Shown one piece after another: positions 11,440 to 21,876 of a stretch of 64,000 nt of DNA. The notes below the pieces were generated by a model that was given only the letters and a program-made list of their open reading frames with translations, was not told the origin of the DNA and searched no databases. Each line of letters opens with the position of its first letter. Positions within the stretch are counted from its first letter, which is position 1. The DNA is from Symsagittifera roscoffensis (lineage: Eukaryota > Xenacoelomorpha > Acoela > Convolutidae). A program made the position numbers and the translations under genes. The stretch covers positions 72,995,617-73,059,616 of the forward strand of contig NC_087063.1 in NCBI RefSeq assembly GCF_963678635.1, written 5' to 3'.

Positions 11440-11745
11440 CTCTTCTTAACTAACATTTTAAGACATTCTAAATCTCCCATTTATTCTCAAGATCATTCTC
11501 AAAGACGCCGTCAATGATTAGAAACGAAAAACTTGCATGTTTCGAAAGGGGCAGAGAACAGACACGCAAAGATGCGTCAAGACGTCGTAAGACCTGCAGT
11601 GTTTTACAGTAATCGAACTGTATTAGTTATACTTATAGCAGCGAGGAACTCACTAATTATTTCAAGAAGAAGCATTCCTCTTGTCAATATAATGTTAAAT
11701 TATGACCTCAGCAGTCCCCAAACACACTCCGAGAGAAGGTAGAAT
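11440..11745 (+). repeat. Conserved block, array copy 1
   Basis: The block runs from an ATTTTAG-like acceptor context to GAGAGAAG|GTAGAATT, which looks like a splice donor. It contains a 69-codon open frame from a TTG codon at 11533. Differences between copies are mostly amino-acid changing in that frame, so it may be noncoding RNA or a decayed exon rather than a protein gene. Confidence 0.5.
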
Positions 11746-12329
11746 TAATATTTTTATTAAAACATAGAACTCCCTATCAATACCTAGTTTTACCGAATCT
11801 GAAATAACATGAAAATTATTTTTTTTTATTTTTTCTTAAATTTTTATAGTTTTTCAATCACAATTCAAGATCTATAATTGATATTTTTATTCAAAGGTTC
11901 TGATTGATGAATAAAGCAGCATCAATTTAGTTCAAACCGTCATGAATTTTTCAATGGGAAAAAATCCAAAAAAAATTTAATCTAAAGTAAAAACATTATT
12001 GGTTGCAATCTTGCAGAAATTTTGTTGCAATAATTTCGTAGAAGTGCATAACATACGCTAATAAGTGTAATAAGTGTTTAAGAATTTGTTTAAGTGCATA
12101 AAATACTCTAATAACTGTTTAAGAGCTGAGTATTCAAAAAAATCGACTAATTGAAATGTTTTTTCTCTTGTTAACCTTGAAAAGTTTTCCTTGTTAAGTG
12201 CTTCTAAAAGTGTTTACAGAGAAGTGCGTTTTAAAGCAGATAATGAGGGTTGATTTGTTAAAAGTTTTGGTTTTCTACTGTTTTTCTAAAAAAAAATGAG
12301 AAATGACCTAGAAAAGATGAAAAAAAAAT

Positions 12330-12595
12330 TTCCCATTTATTCTCAAGATCATTCTCAAAGACGCCGTCAATGATTAGAAACGAAAAACTTGCATGTTTCG
12401 AAAGGGGCAGAGAACATACACGCAAAGATGCGTCAAGACGTTGTAAGACCTGCAGTGTTTTACAGTAATCGAACTGTAACTTTCATACTTATAGCAGCGA
12501 TGAACTCACTAATCATTTCAAGAACAAGAATTTCCATTTTCAACAGATGTTAAATTATGTTCTCAGCAGTCTCCAAACACACTCCGAGAGAAGGT
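12330..12595 (+). repeat. Conserved block, array copy 2 (truncated unit)
   Basis: Starts at CCCATTTATTCTCAAGATC directly after an A-run, with the promoter-like block missing, and ends at GAGAGAAG|GTAAAAAT. The 69-codon frame of the other copies is broken by small indels. Confidence 0.55.
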
Positions 12596-14504
12596 AAAAA
12601 TATTATTTTTTATTAAAAACACAGAAATCCTAATGAATTCTAAATTTTACTGAATCGGAAATTGAATGAAAATATTTGTTTAAAAATCTATTAAATTTTT
12701 TAGTTTTTCATCACAATTCACGCTCTATCAATTATTTCTTTATTCAAAAGTTCTGATTGATGATTAAAGCAGCATCAATTGAGTTCAAATTGTCATGAGT
12801 TTTTCAATGGAAAAAAAATCAAAAAACATTAATCTACAGTAAAAAATTGTTAAAAAATTGTAAAAACTGAGTGTTTTTAAAAAGTCGACTAATTGAAATT
12901 TTTTCTCTCTTGTTAGCCTTGAAATTTTTCTCTGTTAAGTGCTTCTAAAAGTGTTTTTAGAGAAGTGCGTTTTCAAGCAGATAATGAGGGTTGATTTGTT
13001 AAAAATTGTGGTTTTCTACTGTTTTTCTGAAAAAAATGAGAAATGACCTAGAAAAGATGAAAAAAAGTATTTTTCTGCTTTTCTTTGAAAATTTCAGGAC
13101 AAAAAACACATAAATGCCAACCAAAAATTTATTTCGATAAGGAAATTAAGATTTGAAACAGCAGGTTTAGAAAACTAAATATCAAGTATAAAATATCAGG
13201 TTGAGAAAATCTTTTGAAGATTTTTAGCAAAAGTTTTATGATTTTAATTCTGCATCGGATCATTGAACGTTCGTTGAAATTATACATTTTTTCATCGAAA
13301 GAGCAATTTTCAAAAAAAAATTTGTTCAAAATGGATAAAAATTGAAAATATTAGATAAAGCAGACTGAAAAAGTATTAAATTGAGATGGGGATTCAATTA
13401 ATTTCATTAGTAGCTTTGAGAAAAATAAAACATAAAAAACTCTCAAAAATTTTTCTTTTTTGTGCAATTTACTGAAAAGGGCAATCATTTGAAATATTAG
13501 GTAGTTTTGTATGAAAATTCAGATGTTTCCAGGATAATTATTGTGAAGAAAACTCAAATTCGACATCTTTTCGAAGATGATACAGGAATCATAAATCAAA
13601 AAAATTTGCTTCCAAGATTTGCAATTCCTTGTTTTGGATAAAAAACAAAAAGAAATTATGTAGAGCGTTTTTTAGAGATAATAATATGAAGCTTGCTGAA
13701 AATTTCTGAACCAACTGATACTTTAGCAGAACCAGATGTAAGATCTATTAAATATATAAAATTTAACATGAAAAGATTCTAGAAGACACACAGTAAAGAT
13801 TTTGTTCTGGTTAGCTTCAATTTTTTCATTTAGAAAAATTAGCTAGAATTATAGTTTTTTGCGTATTAAATTTCCAGATTTGTCAGAATATCTTGTAATC
13901 GTTTATCTTTATTTATAAGACTTCCGGTTGCTTATACTACAATATAACAAAAAGAAAACGATATACAAAAGTCGAATTTCGCAATTTGAATCGAGTATCA
14001 GAAAAAATCAGACAAGAAATCAAAACCAGACAACATGAAACCTAAATTATCTCAGTTTGGAGTCAGTTATGTCAGAAAAATTCACTAAAATTGACTGATT
14101 GGAAAGTTTTATAAAGATAGATTTCTTCTGATCTGAAAAACATTCCAAATTCTGCGAATACTTCATTCGGATTGGTTAATATTGCAAAAAATGCCCAGGA
14201 ATTAATGCTTGATTCTGATTGTTTGATATCAAAGACGATAAAAATGTAGGTAATGCTCAATTTTTATTGGTTGATATCAAAAAAGATAAAAATTTCCTTA
14301 TAAGGATATTCGCTCGATTCTGATTGGTTGATTTAGAACTTTTCAAATTTCGGTGGGTAGATTGGATAGTTTTTTCACATTGACCAACTAAGATATTGTC
14401 CTTTCTGATTTGTTTCCTGTTGGAAACAAAACAATTGGTTGAAAATTTGCTGTTTTTCTGACTTTTTTTTCAATTTTAGAGGCTATTAAACTCTTCTTAA
14501 CTAA

Positions 14505-14796
14505 CATTTTAAGACATTCTAAATCTCCCATTTATTCTCAAGATCTTTCTCAAAGACGCCGTCAAAGATTAGAAACGAAAAACTTGCACGTTTTGAATGG
14601 GGCAGAGAACATACACGCAATGATGCGTCAAGACATCGTAAGACCTGCAGTGTTTAACAGTAATCGAACTGTATTTTTTATACTTACAGCAGCGAGGAAC
14701 TCACAAAACATCTCAAGAAGAAGCATTCCTCTTGTCAACATAATGTTAAATTATGACCTCAGCAGTCTCCAAACACACTCCGAGAGAAGGTAAAAA
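14505..14796 (+). repeat. Conserved block, array copy 3
   Basis: Same block with the same donor-like end (GAGAGAAG|GTAAAAAA). The 69-codon frame (14584-14793) is open but differs from copy 1 at many residues. A promoter-like block with ATTGG subrepeats precedes it at about 14090-14345. Confidence 0.5.
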
Positions 14797-15769
14797 AATA
14801 TATTTCTTATTAAAACAAAGAAATCCCTATGAAAAATAAGTTTTACTGAATCTGAATTATAATGACGACTATTTTTTAAAAATCTATTAATTTTTTTTTG
14901 TTTTTTCATCACAATTAATGATCTATCATATATATTTTTATTAAAAAGTTCTGATTGATGATTAAAGCAGCATCAATTGAGTTCAAATTGTCATGAAATT
15001 TTCAATGGAAACAAATCCAAAAAAAATTAATCTACAGTAAAAAATTTATTGCCTGCAATCTTGCAGAAATTTTATTGCAATAATTTCGTAGAAGCGCATA
15101 ACATACGCTAAGAATGGTTAAGAACTTGTTAAAAAGTTGTAAGGACTGAGTATTTATAAAAAATCGACTAATTGAAATGTTTTGTCTCTTGTTTTCCTTG
15201 AAAAGTTTTCCTTGTTAAGTGCTTCTAAAAGTGTTTACAGAGAAGTGCGTTTTGAAGCAAATAATGAGGATTGATTTGTTAAAAGTTTTGATTTTCAACT
15301 GTTTTTCTAAAAAAAAACGAGAAATGACCTAGAAAAGATGAAAAAAGTTTTTTTTTCTGCTTTTTGAAAATTTCAGGACAATAAAAAACATAATTGTCAA
15401 CCAAAAATTTACTTCAATAAAGAAATTAAGATTTGAAACAGCAGGTTGAGAAAACTAAATATCAGTTATAGAAAAATCAGGTTGAGAAACTCTTTTGAAG
15501 GTTTTTAGCAAAAGATTTATGATTTTAATTCTGCATCGGATCATTGAACGTTCGTTGAAATTATATATTTTTTCATCGAAAAGTCAGCTTTCAAGTAAAA
15601 TTTTGTACAAATTGGATAAAACTGGAAGATAGTAGATGAAGCAGAAACTGAGAAAGTATTAAATTTAGCTGATAATTCTATCTTCAGAAAAAAAACATAA
15701 AAACTCTAAAAAAATTTTATTTATATGCATTTTACTGAAATGTGCAATCCGTTGAAATATTAGGTAGTT

Positions 15770-15952
15770 TTGTATGAAAATTCAGATTTTTCAAGGATAA
15801 TTATTGTGAAGAAAACTCAAATTCGACATCTTTTCGAAGATGATACAGGAATCATAAATCAAAAAAATTTGCTTCCAAGATTTGCATTTCCTTGTTTTGG
15901 ACAAAAATCAAAAAGATTTTATGTAGAAAGGTTTTTAGATAAAACAATATGA
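15770..15952 (+). CDS. Exon-like ORF in the third array unit
   Basis: After GAAAATTCAG (acceptor-like) the frame reads IIIVKKTQIRHLFEDDTG and continues QKNLLPRFAFPCFGQKSKRF before a TGA. The text is protein-like. The equivalent stretch at about 13530-13700 has a premature stop (TTTGGATAA), so at least one copy is dead. Possibly a 3' exon of the repeated gene; family unknown. Confidence 0.3.
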   Translation: MYENSDFSRIIIVKKTQIRHLFEDDTGIINQKNLLPRFAFPCFGQKSKRFYVERFLDKTI

Positions 15953-16844
15953 AGCTTGCTGAAAATTTCTGAACAAACTGGTAATTTAGCAGAAAAAGAT
16001 GAAAGATCTATTGAATAAATAAAATTAACATGAAAAGATTCTAAAAGACACACAGTAAAGTTTTTGTTCTGGTTAGCTTCAATTTTTTCAATTAGAAAAA
16101 TTAGCTAGAATTATAGTTTTTTTGCGTATTAAACTTCCAGATTTGTCAGAGTATCTTTTAATCGTTTGTCTTAATTTATTAGATTTCCGGTTGTTTATAC
16201 TACAATTTACCAAAAAGAAAACGATAAACAAGTATTTTTTGTTAATTTCTTTTATCACTGGTTAGAAATAGAATAAATCAAAAATATTTTGATTGAAGTT
16301 TTGCAATTCGAATCGTTTATCAAAACCAAATCAGACAAAAAATTAAAAACAGACACAAAACCTATTTTATCTCGGTTTGGTGTCAAATGTTTTTGTTAGT
16401 TATGTCAGAAAAAATCATTAAAATTGACTGATTGGGAAGTTTTTATAAACATAGCTATCTTCTGATCTGAAAAACATTCCAAAATCTGTGAATACTTCAT
16501 TCTGATTGGTTAATATCGCAAACATTACCTAGGAATCAATGCTCGATTCTGATTGTTTGAAATCAAAGACGATAAAAATTTACTTGTATGTAATGCTCGA
16601 TATTTATTGGTTGATATCAAAAAAGTTAAAAATTTGCTTATAAGGAATTTCCGCTCAATTTTGATTGGTTGATTTAGAATTTTTCACAATTCCGTGGATA
16701 GATTGGATGGTTTTTTTCAACTTTACCAACTAGGATGTTGTCCACTCTGATTTTTTTCCAGTTAGAAACAAAAAAGTTGGTTGAAAATATGCTGTTTTAC
16801 TTAGTTTTCGTCAATTTTACAGGCTGTTAAACTCTTCTTAACTA

Positions 16845-17134
16845 ACATTTGAAGACATTCAAATACTCCCATTTATTCTCAAGATCAATCTCAAAGACGC
16901 CGTCAATGATTAGAAACGAAAAACTTGCATATTTTGAAAGGGGCAGAGAACATACACGCAAAGATGCGTCAAGACGTCGTAAGACCTGCAGTGTTTTACA
17001 GTAATCGAACTGTATTTTTTATACTTATAGCAGCGAGGAACTCACTAAACATCTCAAGAAGAAGCATTCCTCTCGTCAACATAATGTTAAATTATGACAT
17101 CAGCAGTCTCCAAACAATCTCCGAGAGAAGGTAG
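16845..17134 (+). repeat. Conserved block, array copy 4
   Basis: Same block, ending GAGAGAAG|GTAGAATT. The 69-codon frame (16925-17134) is open. The unit is very similar to unit 1, including downstream sequence, which suggests recent unequal exchange or conversion between them. A promoter-like block lies at about 16425-16690. Confidence 0.5.
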
Positions 17135-18154
17135 AATTAATATTTTCTATTAAAACATAGAACTCCCTATCAATACCTAGTTTTACCGAATCTGAAATAA
17201 CATGAAAATTATTTTTTTTATTTTTTTTAAAAATTTTTATAGTTTTTCAATCACAATTCATGATCTATCATTGATATTTTTATTCAAAGGTTCTGATTGA
17301 TGAATAAAGCAGCATCAATTTAGTTCAAACCGTCATGAATTTTTCAATGGGAATAAATCCAAAAAAAATTTAATCTAAAGTAAAACATTATTGGTTGCAA
17401 TCTTGCAGAAATTTTGTTGCAATAGTTTCGAGGAAGTGCATAACATACACTAATAAGTGTTTAAGAATTTGTTTAAGTGCATAAAATACGCTAATAAGTG
17501 TTTAAGAGCTGAGTATTCAAAAAAATCGACTAATTGAAATGTTTTTTCTCTTGTTAACCTTGAAAAGTTTTCCTTGTTAAGTGCTTCTAAAATTGTTTAT
17601 AGGGAAGTGCTTTTTGAAGCAGATAAAGAGGGTTGATTTGTTAAAAGTTTTGGTTTTCTTCCATTGTTTTGAAAAAAAAAGGAGAAACGACCTAGAAAAG
17701 TTGAAAAAAAAATATTTTTCTGCTATTCTTCGAAACTTTCAAGACAATAATATACATAATTGTCAACCAAAAATTTACTTCATTATAGAAATTAAGATTT
17801 GAAACAGCAGGTTGAGAAAACTAAATATCAGGTTGAGAAAATCGTTTGAAGATTTTTAGCAAAGATTTATGGTTTTAATTCTGCAACGGATCATTGAACG
17901 TTCGTTGAAATTATACATTGGGAATTAAAAGTCAAAAACATTCTGTATACTTATGCTGTTCGATAAGAACAAAGGAAATGAACTGAATGAGAAAAAATCA
18001 GAAATTCAAACCGCGAAAAAGTTAGATTGAGCCTGAAAAATTTTCAAGACTCTTCCTGAAAAAAAAACTAAAAAAACTTCGCGACTTTTATAAGAGTCTA
18101 AACTACTGTCATCAATTCTCAATAAATTTCCAATTCTTAAAAAATTGCTATCAC

Positions 18155-18660
18155 CTGTACTTCCAAGTTGTCGCTTCCAACAGCAAAATTATTACCAATG
18201 TGAACAGCGGTATTTCCGCAAAGCCGCTTAAAATTTCCGACAACAAAATGCCGAAGTAGTTGACAGAGAATGGCGAGAAAATTGTAAGAGTCAAAGTGAA
18301 CGCGAGGAACTTCGCAACATTGTAGCGACCATGACGATCTGCTAAAGGTCCACACACGAAACAACCAATTACTGAAGCAAAGTCGTAGTATATATAAGGT
18401 AAGTTGTACAGTTTGTCGAAACTTCTCTCATAGCAGAAATTACTGAACTGTTCAGTAAGTGTTTTCATTCTGTTTTCAGGAGCTCTTTTGAAAACAGGAT
18501 TCATGATGATTTTGGAGGTTGGATCTTTGTAACACTTGACAATTCGGGCAAAATCTTTGGGCAACGATTCATTCCGAGAAAGATACGATTCAATCTGATG
18601 GACCTTGATGCTCGATGTAAGATTCTGTCTTTTTGACTTGACATTCCATTGTTGAAATAC
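18155..18660 (-). CDS. MFS transporter exon, SLC22 (organic ion transporter)-like
   Basis: This minus-strand exon is bounded by TTGTCTTAG|GTATTTC (acceptor) and AAGTACAG|GTGATAG (donor). The frame is open throughout and has no stop or start of its own, so it is internal. It encodes the end of a large extracellular loop (with FCYERSFDKLYN), then a membrane segment leading into GPLADRHGRYNVAKF, the MFS loop 2-3 signature (G-x-LADRxGR). Two further hydrophobic segments follow, ending in EILSGFAEIPLF...EATTWKYR, which fits the conserved E...R after TM4 of SLC22-type carriers. I cannot define flanking exons: sequence to the left merges with the tandem array at 17930. It may be a live gene, a gene fragment or a pseudogene. 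Confidence 0.6.
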
Positions 18661-19230
18661 CTAAGACAAAGGCTCCAGTTATACAATTTCAATAAAAACT
18701 TCTTCTCATACAAATTCAATTCAGTCCATACGGCCAGAACACCATACAAACTCTAAATAAAAATTATTTTGGTCGCATAAAATTGCATGACTAACACTTT
18801 TTTTCAAAAATCACAAGCATATGAAAGTCTTATGACTAGCATTATTTTCAAAAACAAAAATTTAACGGTGGTTCTTTGTTTCGACCGCTCAAACAATTAC
18901 AAGATTTTGTCAATTAAAAAATCTCAATGGTTAAAAGTATTATTGGGTGGTAATCTTTGTCTGTTTTTCGACAAATTAAGGTTCAATATGCGAGTTAAAA
19001 CAAAAGGTTTTAAAAAAATTCGATTCTTTTAAAGTCATCTTCATGAAAAAACTCGTGAAAAAACTTCATGAAAATCCAAAACGTAAAAGTTTTCACAATT
19101 TGTTTCGGTATGTTTATTTGAGCATAGAACTGATTTCACGACAAAACAGAAGAAAAAAATTTTTTATATAGATTTAGAAATTTTGCTCAGCCATTTAAGA
19201 AAAATGCTTGTCATAGGATTCTAATAAGTG

Positions 19231-19646
19231 CAGGGGCGGATCTTCTCGAGGGGGGGGGGGGGTGGGAGAAGGGTATGTCGGATTTTCGAAAAAAATTCGA
19301 AAACTCTGTCGATCTTTTTTTAGGTCGACCAAATTGATTTTACGAGCTCTATTTAAGCAGTACAAAGACCCTGTTTTGTCCAAAATTTCTTCGCCACAGG
19401 CAAAATTTCAAAAAAAACAGGCCAAAAAAGGCATTTTTAGCGCGCGCTCCACCCTCAAAATTAGAGTAAAATGGCGCCGAAGGCGCCTTTACAAAGTTTT
19501 TAGGGCCGTTGCCAAAATGGATATCTCAAAATAGTACAAAATGGGACCCTTTGGGTCGGCAACGGGTCGAATTCCTGAGGGGGAAGAGAGCGTCCGCCCC
19601 TTTTCCTCTCCTCCACTCCCCGCCCCCTCCCCTAAATCCGCCCCTG
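19231..19646. mobile_element. hAT-like MITE with 8-bp target duplication
   Basis: The left end is CAGGGGCGGATCTTC and the right end is TAAATCCGCCCCTG, an inverted repeat typical of hAT-superfamily termini. It is flanked by AATAAGTG on the left and AATAAATG on the right, an 8-bp duplication with one mismatch. The 416-bp interior is far more GC-rich than the surroundings, has a 13-G run near 19250 and a GGCGCCGAAGGCGCC palindrome near 19474, and encodes no transposase. Confidence 0.75.
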
Positions 19647-19750
19647 AATAAATGAAAGTTGTTTGATTTAATTTTTCCACACACTCAAGGCATGGACTTG
19701 TCGGATTCGCTTATTTGTGAAATTGATTTTAAGCGTTTAATTTTGACAGT

Positions 19751-20160
19751 TGGAACCTGATCTAAACTACATTTTATGATTGGATAAATTAGATATTTTA
19801 CCAATGTAAAGTATTTAATATTAACCAATCATGATCCATCTAACTAACAATCCACTTATTTGTAAGTGCTGAAATTACTTGTAATTTCAGCACCAGAGAG
19901 ATTTGAATTTAACTTAGAAATTAGTTGAACTCTCCCGAGTACTTCAGCAGCCGCAATAAACCAGTATACCCTAGATCTATTGAGCCTAGCAGAGACTAGT
20001 TAAACAACCTGAGACTAGATAGTATAAGAGTAAGATTAGGATCGGTATTAGACTAAGAAGTTGCACGAATCTATCCGGCCGAAAATAAGATAGCGTGACG
20101 AGCAGACGGTGTACCCTATCCGAAATTACTCTATGAGTTAACCAACTCGGTCCTAACTCA
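19751..20160 (+). repeat. 5' LTR of copy 1
   Basis: Starts TGGAACCTGATC and ends GGTCCTAACTCA. An AATAAA lies at 19955-19960 and a TATAAG string at about 20023. The last 27 bp form a potential hairpin: TGAGTTA pairs with TAACTCA around a 13-nt loop. It differs from the 3' LTR at one base near 19812 and in a patch at about 20141-20146. Confidence 0.92.
20018..20050 (+). promoter_or_regulatory. Candidate LTR core promoter
   Basis: TATAAGAG is followed about 20 bp downstream by a TCGGTATT string (TCAGTATT in copy 2), which resembles an arthropod-type initiator. The TATAAGAGTAAGATTA core is kept in copy 2. If used, the AATAAA at 19955 would lie in U3 and be transcribed only from the 3' LTR. Confidence 0.3.
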
Positions 20161-20162
20161 TC

Positions 20163-20185
20163 TGGTGCGACCATAAGTCTCGAAC
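20163..20185 (+). other. Primer-binding site
   Basis: Two bases after the LTR the sequence TGGTGCGACC begins, and the complement ends in GGTCGCACCA, as expected for a tRNA 3' end with CCA. Complementarity may extend to GTCTCGAAC, matching the TTCGA of a T-loop, although the spacing is one base short of standard. I do not assign the tRNA. Confidence 0.65.
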
Positions 20186-21408
20186 AAGACCTTAATAGCT
20201 TAGCATTAACCAATAATAGATTAGAATTTAGACAAAACATTTACAAAATGTTATACGACAATAATTTAATCGAAATGTCTCTACGACTCAATAGATCAGA
20301 GCCAATATTCCGAACGATAACAGAACTACCCGGAATTGGAAGAAGACCTCGAACCAGAGACGACATACGACAAAGCAGAAACTTACCATATAGTTATATG
20401 ATAGTTCGGCAAAAGCCAGAACAAACTTTTGTATTTAGAATACTACTAGCAACGAATTTAGATTTTCATTTGCAAACATAAAATTTTGAAGTCAATCTTC
20501 AAAATCATTTCAGGCGCTAAACAAAATTATTAATATACAATAACGATTGATAAAAAGATCTCAGATCGTTTTCCTAAATTCTGCAGTAATATACAAAACA
20601 TGTTTGAAAAATATTTATTGAAAAATCAAAATAAAAATTAGTAGCATGACAATAAATGGTTAGTAATTATAAATCATCCTGTTGTTCCAGCTTCATCGCC
20701 TAAACATAACAGCAATCAAAAGCTCACTAATATCATAAAAATACTAAATCTATTCTTTACACAAATTTAAAACATTTTAAACTTAAATTCACTTAATTTT
20801 AAAATCAGATCATCAAGGCTTATCCTTGGATCTTAAATCATTTTCTATTTAATTAAATTTAAAACTTGATCATCAAGGCCTATCCTTGGATCAAAAAGAA
20901 CAACTTTGTTCTCCCCCACCCACTTAACGAGTGTCTAACGACCTCAAACGTCGATTCACTATCCAACCCTTTCTAAAAACCCAGGACTAATAGAAATTTT
21001 TGAGCAAAACTAATCATTCAAATTAGGATAAACAGTGAAGAACTTCGGTTATTCATCCTTCACTTGATCCCCCCTCTTACCAGACCCAGGATAAATCTTA
21101 GACTTAGTAAGTTTAAAATAGTATCTAACGAACTACTCGCGTTCTAATTATACCTGAACCCTGTGGATCGATTTACTATTCTCCAACCCTGAACACAATC
21201 ACTACCCTTAAGTAAGATTAAGTAAGTTAACACCTTAGCTTATACTAGCCACGAGAAAGTATAAAATCATTCTTCGGAATCGATATACTTTTCTCCCCAA
21301 CCCTGAACAAATAGACCCAGGTTAGGCTAACAAAAAAATCGTAAGGACTAACAGTTTAAGCAAATAGAAATCATTTAACAACCTTTTGCATCCGTCATCC
21401 TAAACCTT
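20186..21408 (+). promoter_or_regulatory. 5' leader of copy 1 with internal repeats
   Basis: This untranslated leader of about 1.2 kb precedes the first substantial ORF. It contains a 77-codon upstream ORF (20248-20481), a twice-repeated hairpin-like TGATCATCAAGG...CCTTGGATC (about 20805-20840 and 20865-20895), and a degenerate C-rich repeat, TCGAT..ACTATTCTCCAACCCTGAAC, near 20951, 21168 and 21279. These could be packaging or dimerisation signals. The leader is missing from copy 2. Confidence 0.5.
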
Positions 21409-21876
21409 ATGTCATTTAAAAACCTAGGAAATAAACAAACAATCGTTTTACACAATTGTGAAATAAATAACAAAAAATACGACCTTGTAATCACACCTCA
21501 TACACAAACAGTTGGATACATTAGAACAAAACGACAAACATTAAAGAGAAAAATAATAACTAAACAAAGACAAATAACACGAAAAAGATTTTCAAAAAAT
21601 CGAAACGCATTTTCAGAATCAGAAACCAACAGTTTAGACGAACTTTATAAACTAAAAGAATCAATAGATAAAAATTGCCCAATTCACGATCAATTATATT
21701 TCTCTGACTCAGAAACAACTTCAAATTCATCAAAAAGAGGAAAAAGAAGAATAAAAAAGCAGTATAAACACAAACCAGTACATTTATACAATTGGAATCA
21801 ACCAATTAGACACATTGATAATTACATATTAACAGTCATCGAACGAAAAAATGAGCTCAACGCACACCCCAGGTGA
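21409..21876 (+). CDS. ORF0: small basic protein preceding gag, 155 aa
   Basis: Starts at ATG after CATCCTAAACCTT and ends in the gag start region. The product is rich in Lys, Arg, Asn and Thr, with a basic centre (KRQTLKRKIITKQRQITRKR) and a Ser/acidic stretch (SESETNSLDE). No known domain. Its 3' end overlaps the gag frame, which is open from 21833, in the +1 frame; a CGAAAAAATGAG A-run lies at the gag ATG. Gag could therefore be made by reinitiation at 21851 or by +1 frameshifting. It could also be the true N-terminus of Gag. Copy 2 lacks this region, so its conservation cannot be judged here. Confidence 0.55.
   Translation: MSFKNLGNKQTIVLHNCEINNKKYDLVITPHTQTVGYIRTKRQTLKRKIITKQRQITRKRFSKNRNAFSESETNSLDELYKLKESIDKNCPIHDQLYFSDSETTSNSSKRGKRRIKKQYKHKPVHLYNWNQPIRHIDNYILTVIERKNELNAHPR

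Larger units (their letters stand above)
10770..17930 (+). repeat. Tandem array of about 2.3-kb units
   Basis: Units begin at ATTTGTCAGA(A/G)TATCTT near 10772, 13876 and 16142. Ordered landmarks are CCAAT-type subrepeats, a TATAAGGA box, a conserved ~300-bp block, an AT-rich intron-like stretch, a GAAATGACCTAGAAAAG motif, and an exon-like ORF. The first unit contains an extra partial copy: at about 12328 the sequence jumps from the end of the AT-rich stretch directly back to the conserved block, with an A-run at the junction. The array stops abruptly near 17930, next to the transporter exon. Units differ mainly by scattered substitutions and small indels. Confidence 0.75.

Noticed and set aside
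11533..17134. The 69-codon frames as a conserved protein family
   Set aside because: They start at TTG, lack ATG in context, and between-copy differences are mostly replacement changes. I describe them as conserved blocks instead.
20248..20481. 77-codon ORF in the retroelement leader as a gene
   Set aside because: It partly covers leader sequence with no second copy to test it. I kept it only as a possible upstream ORF.
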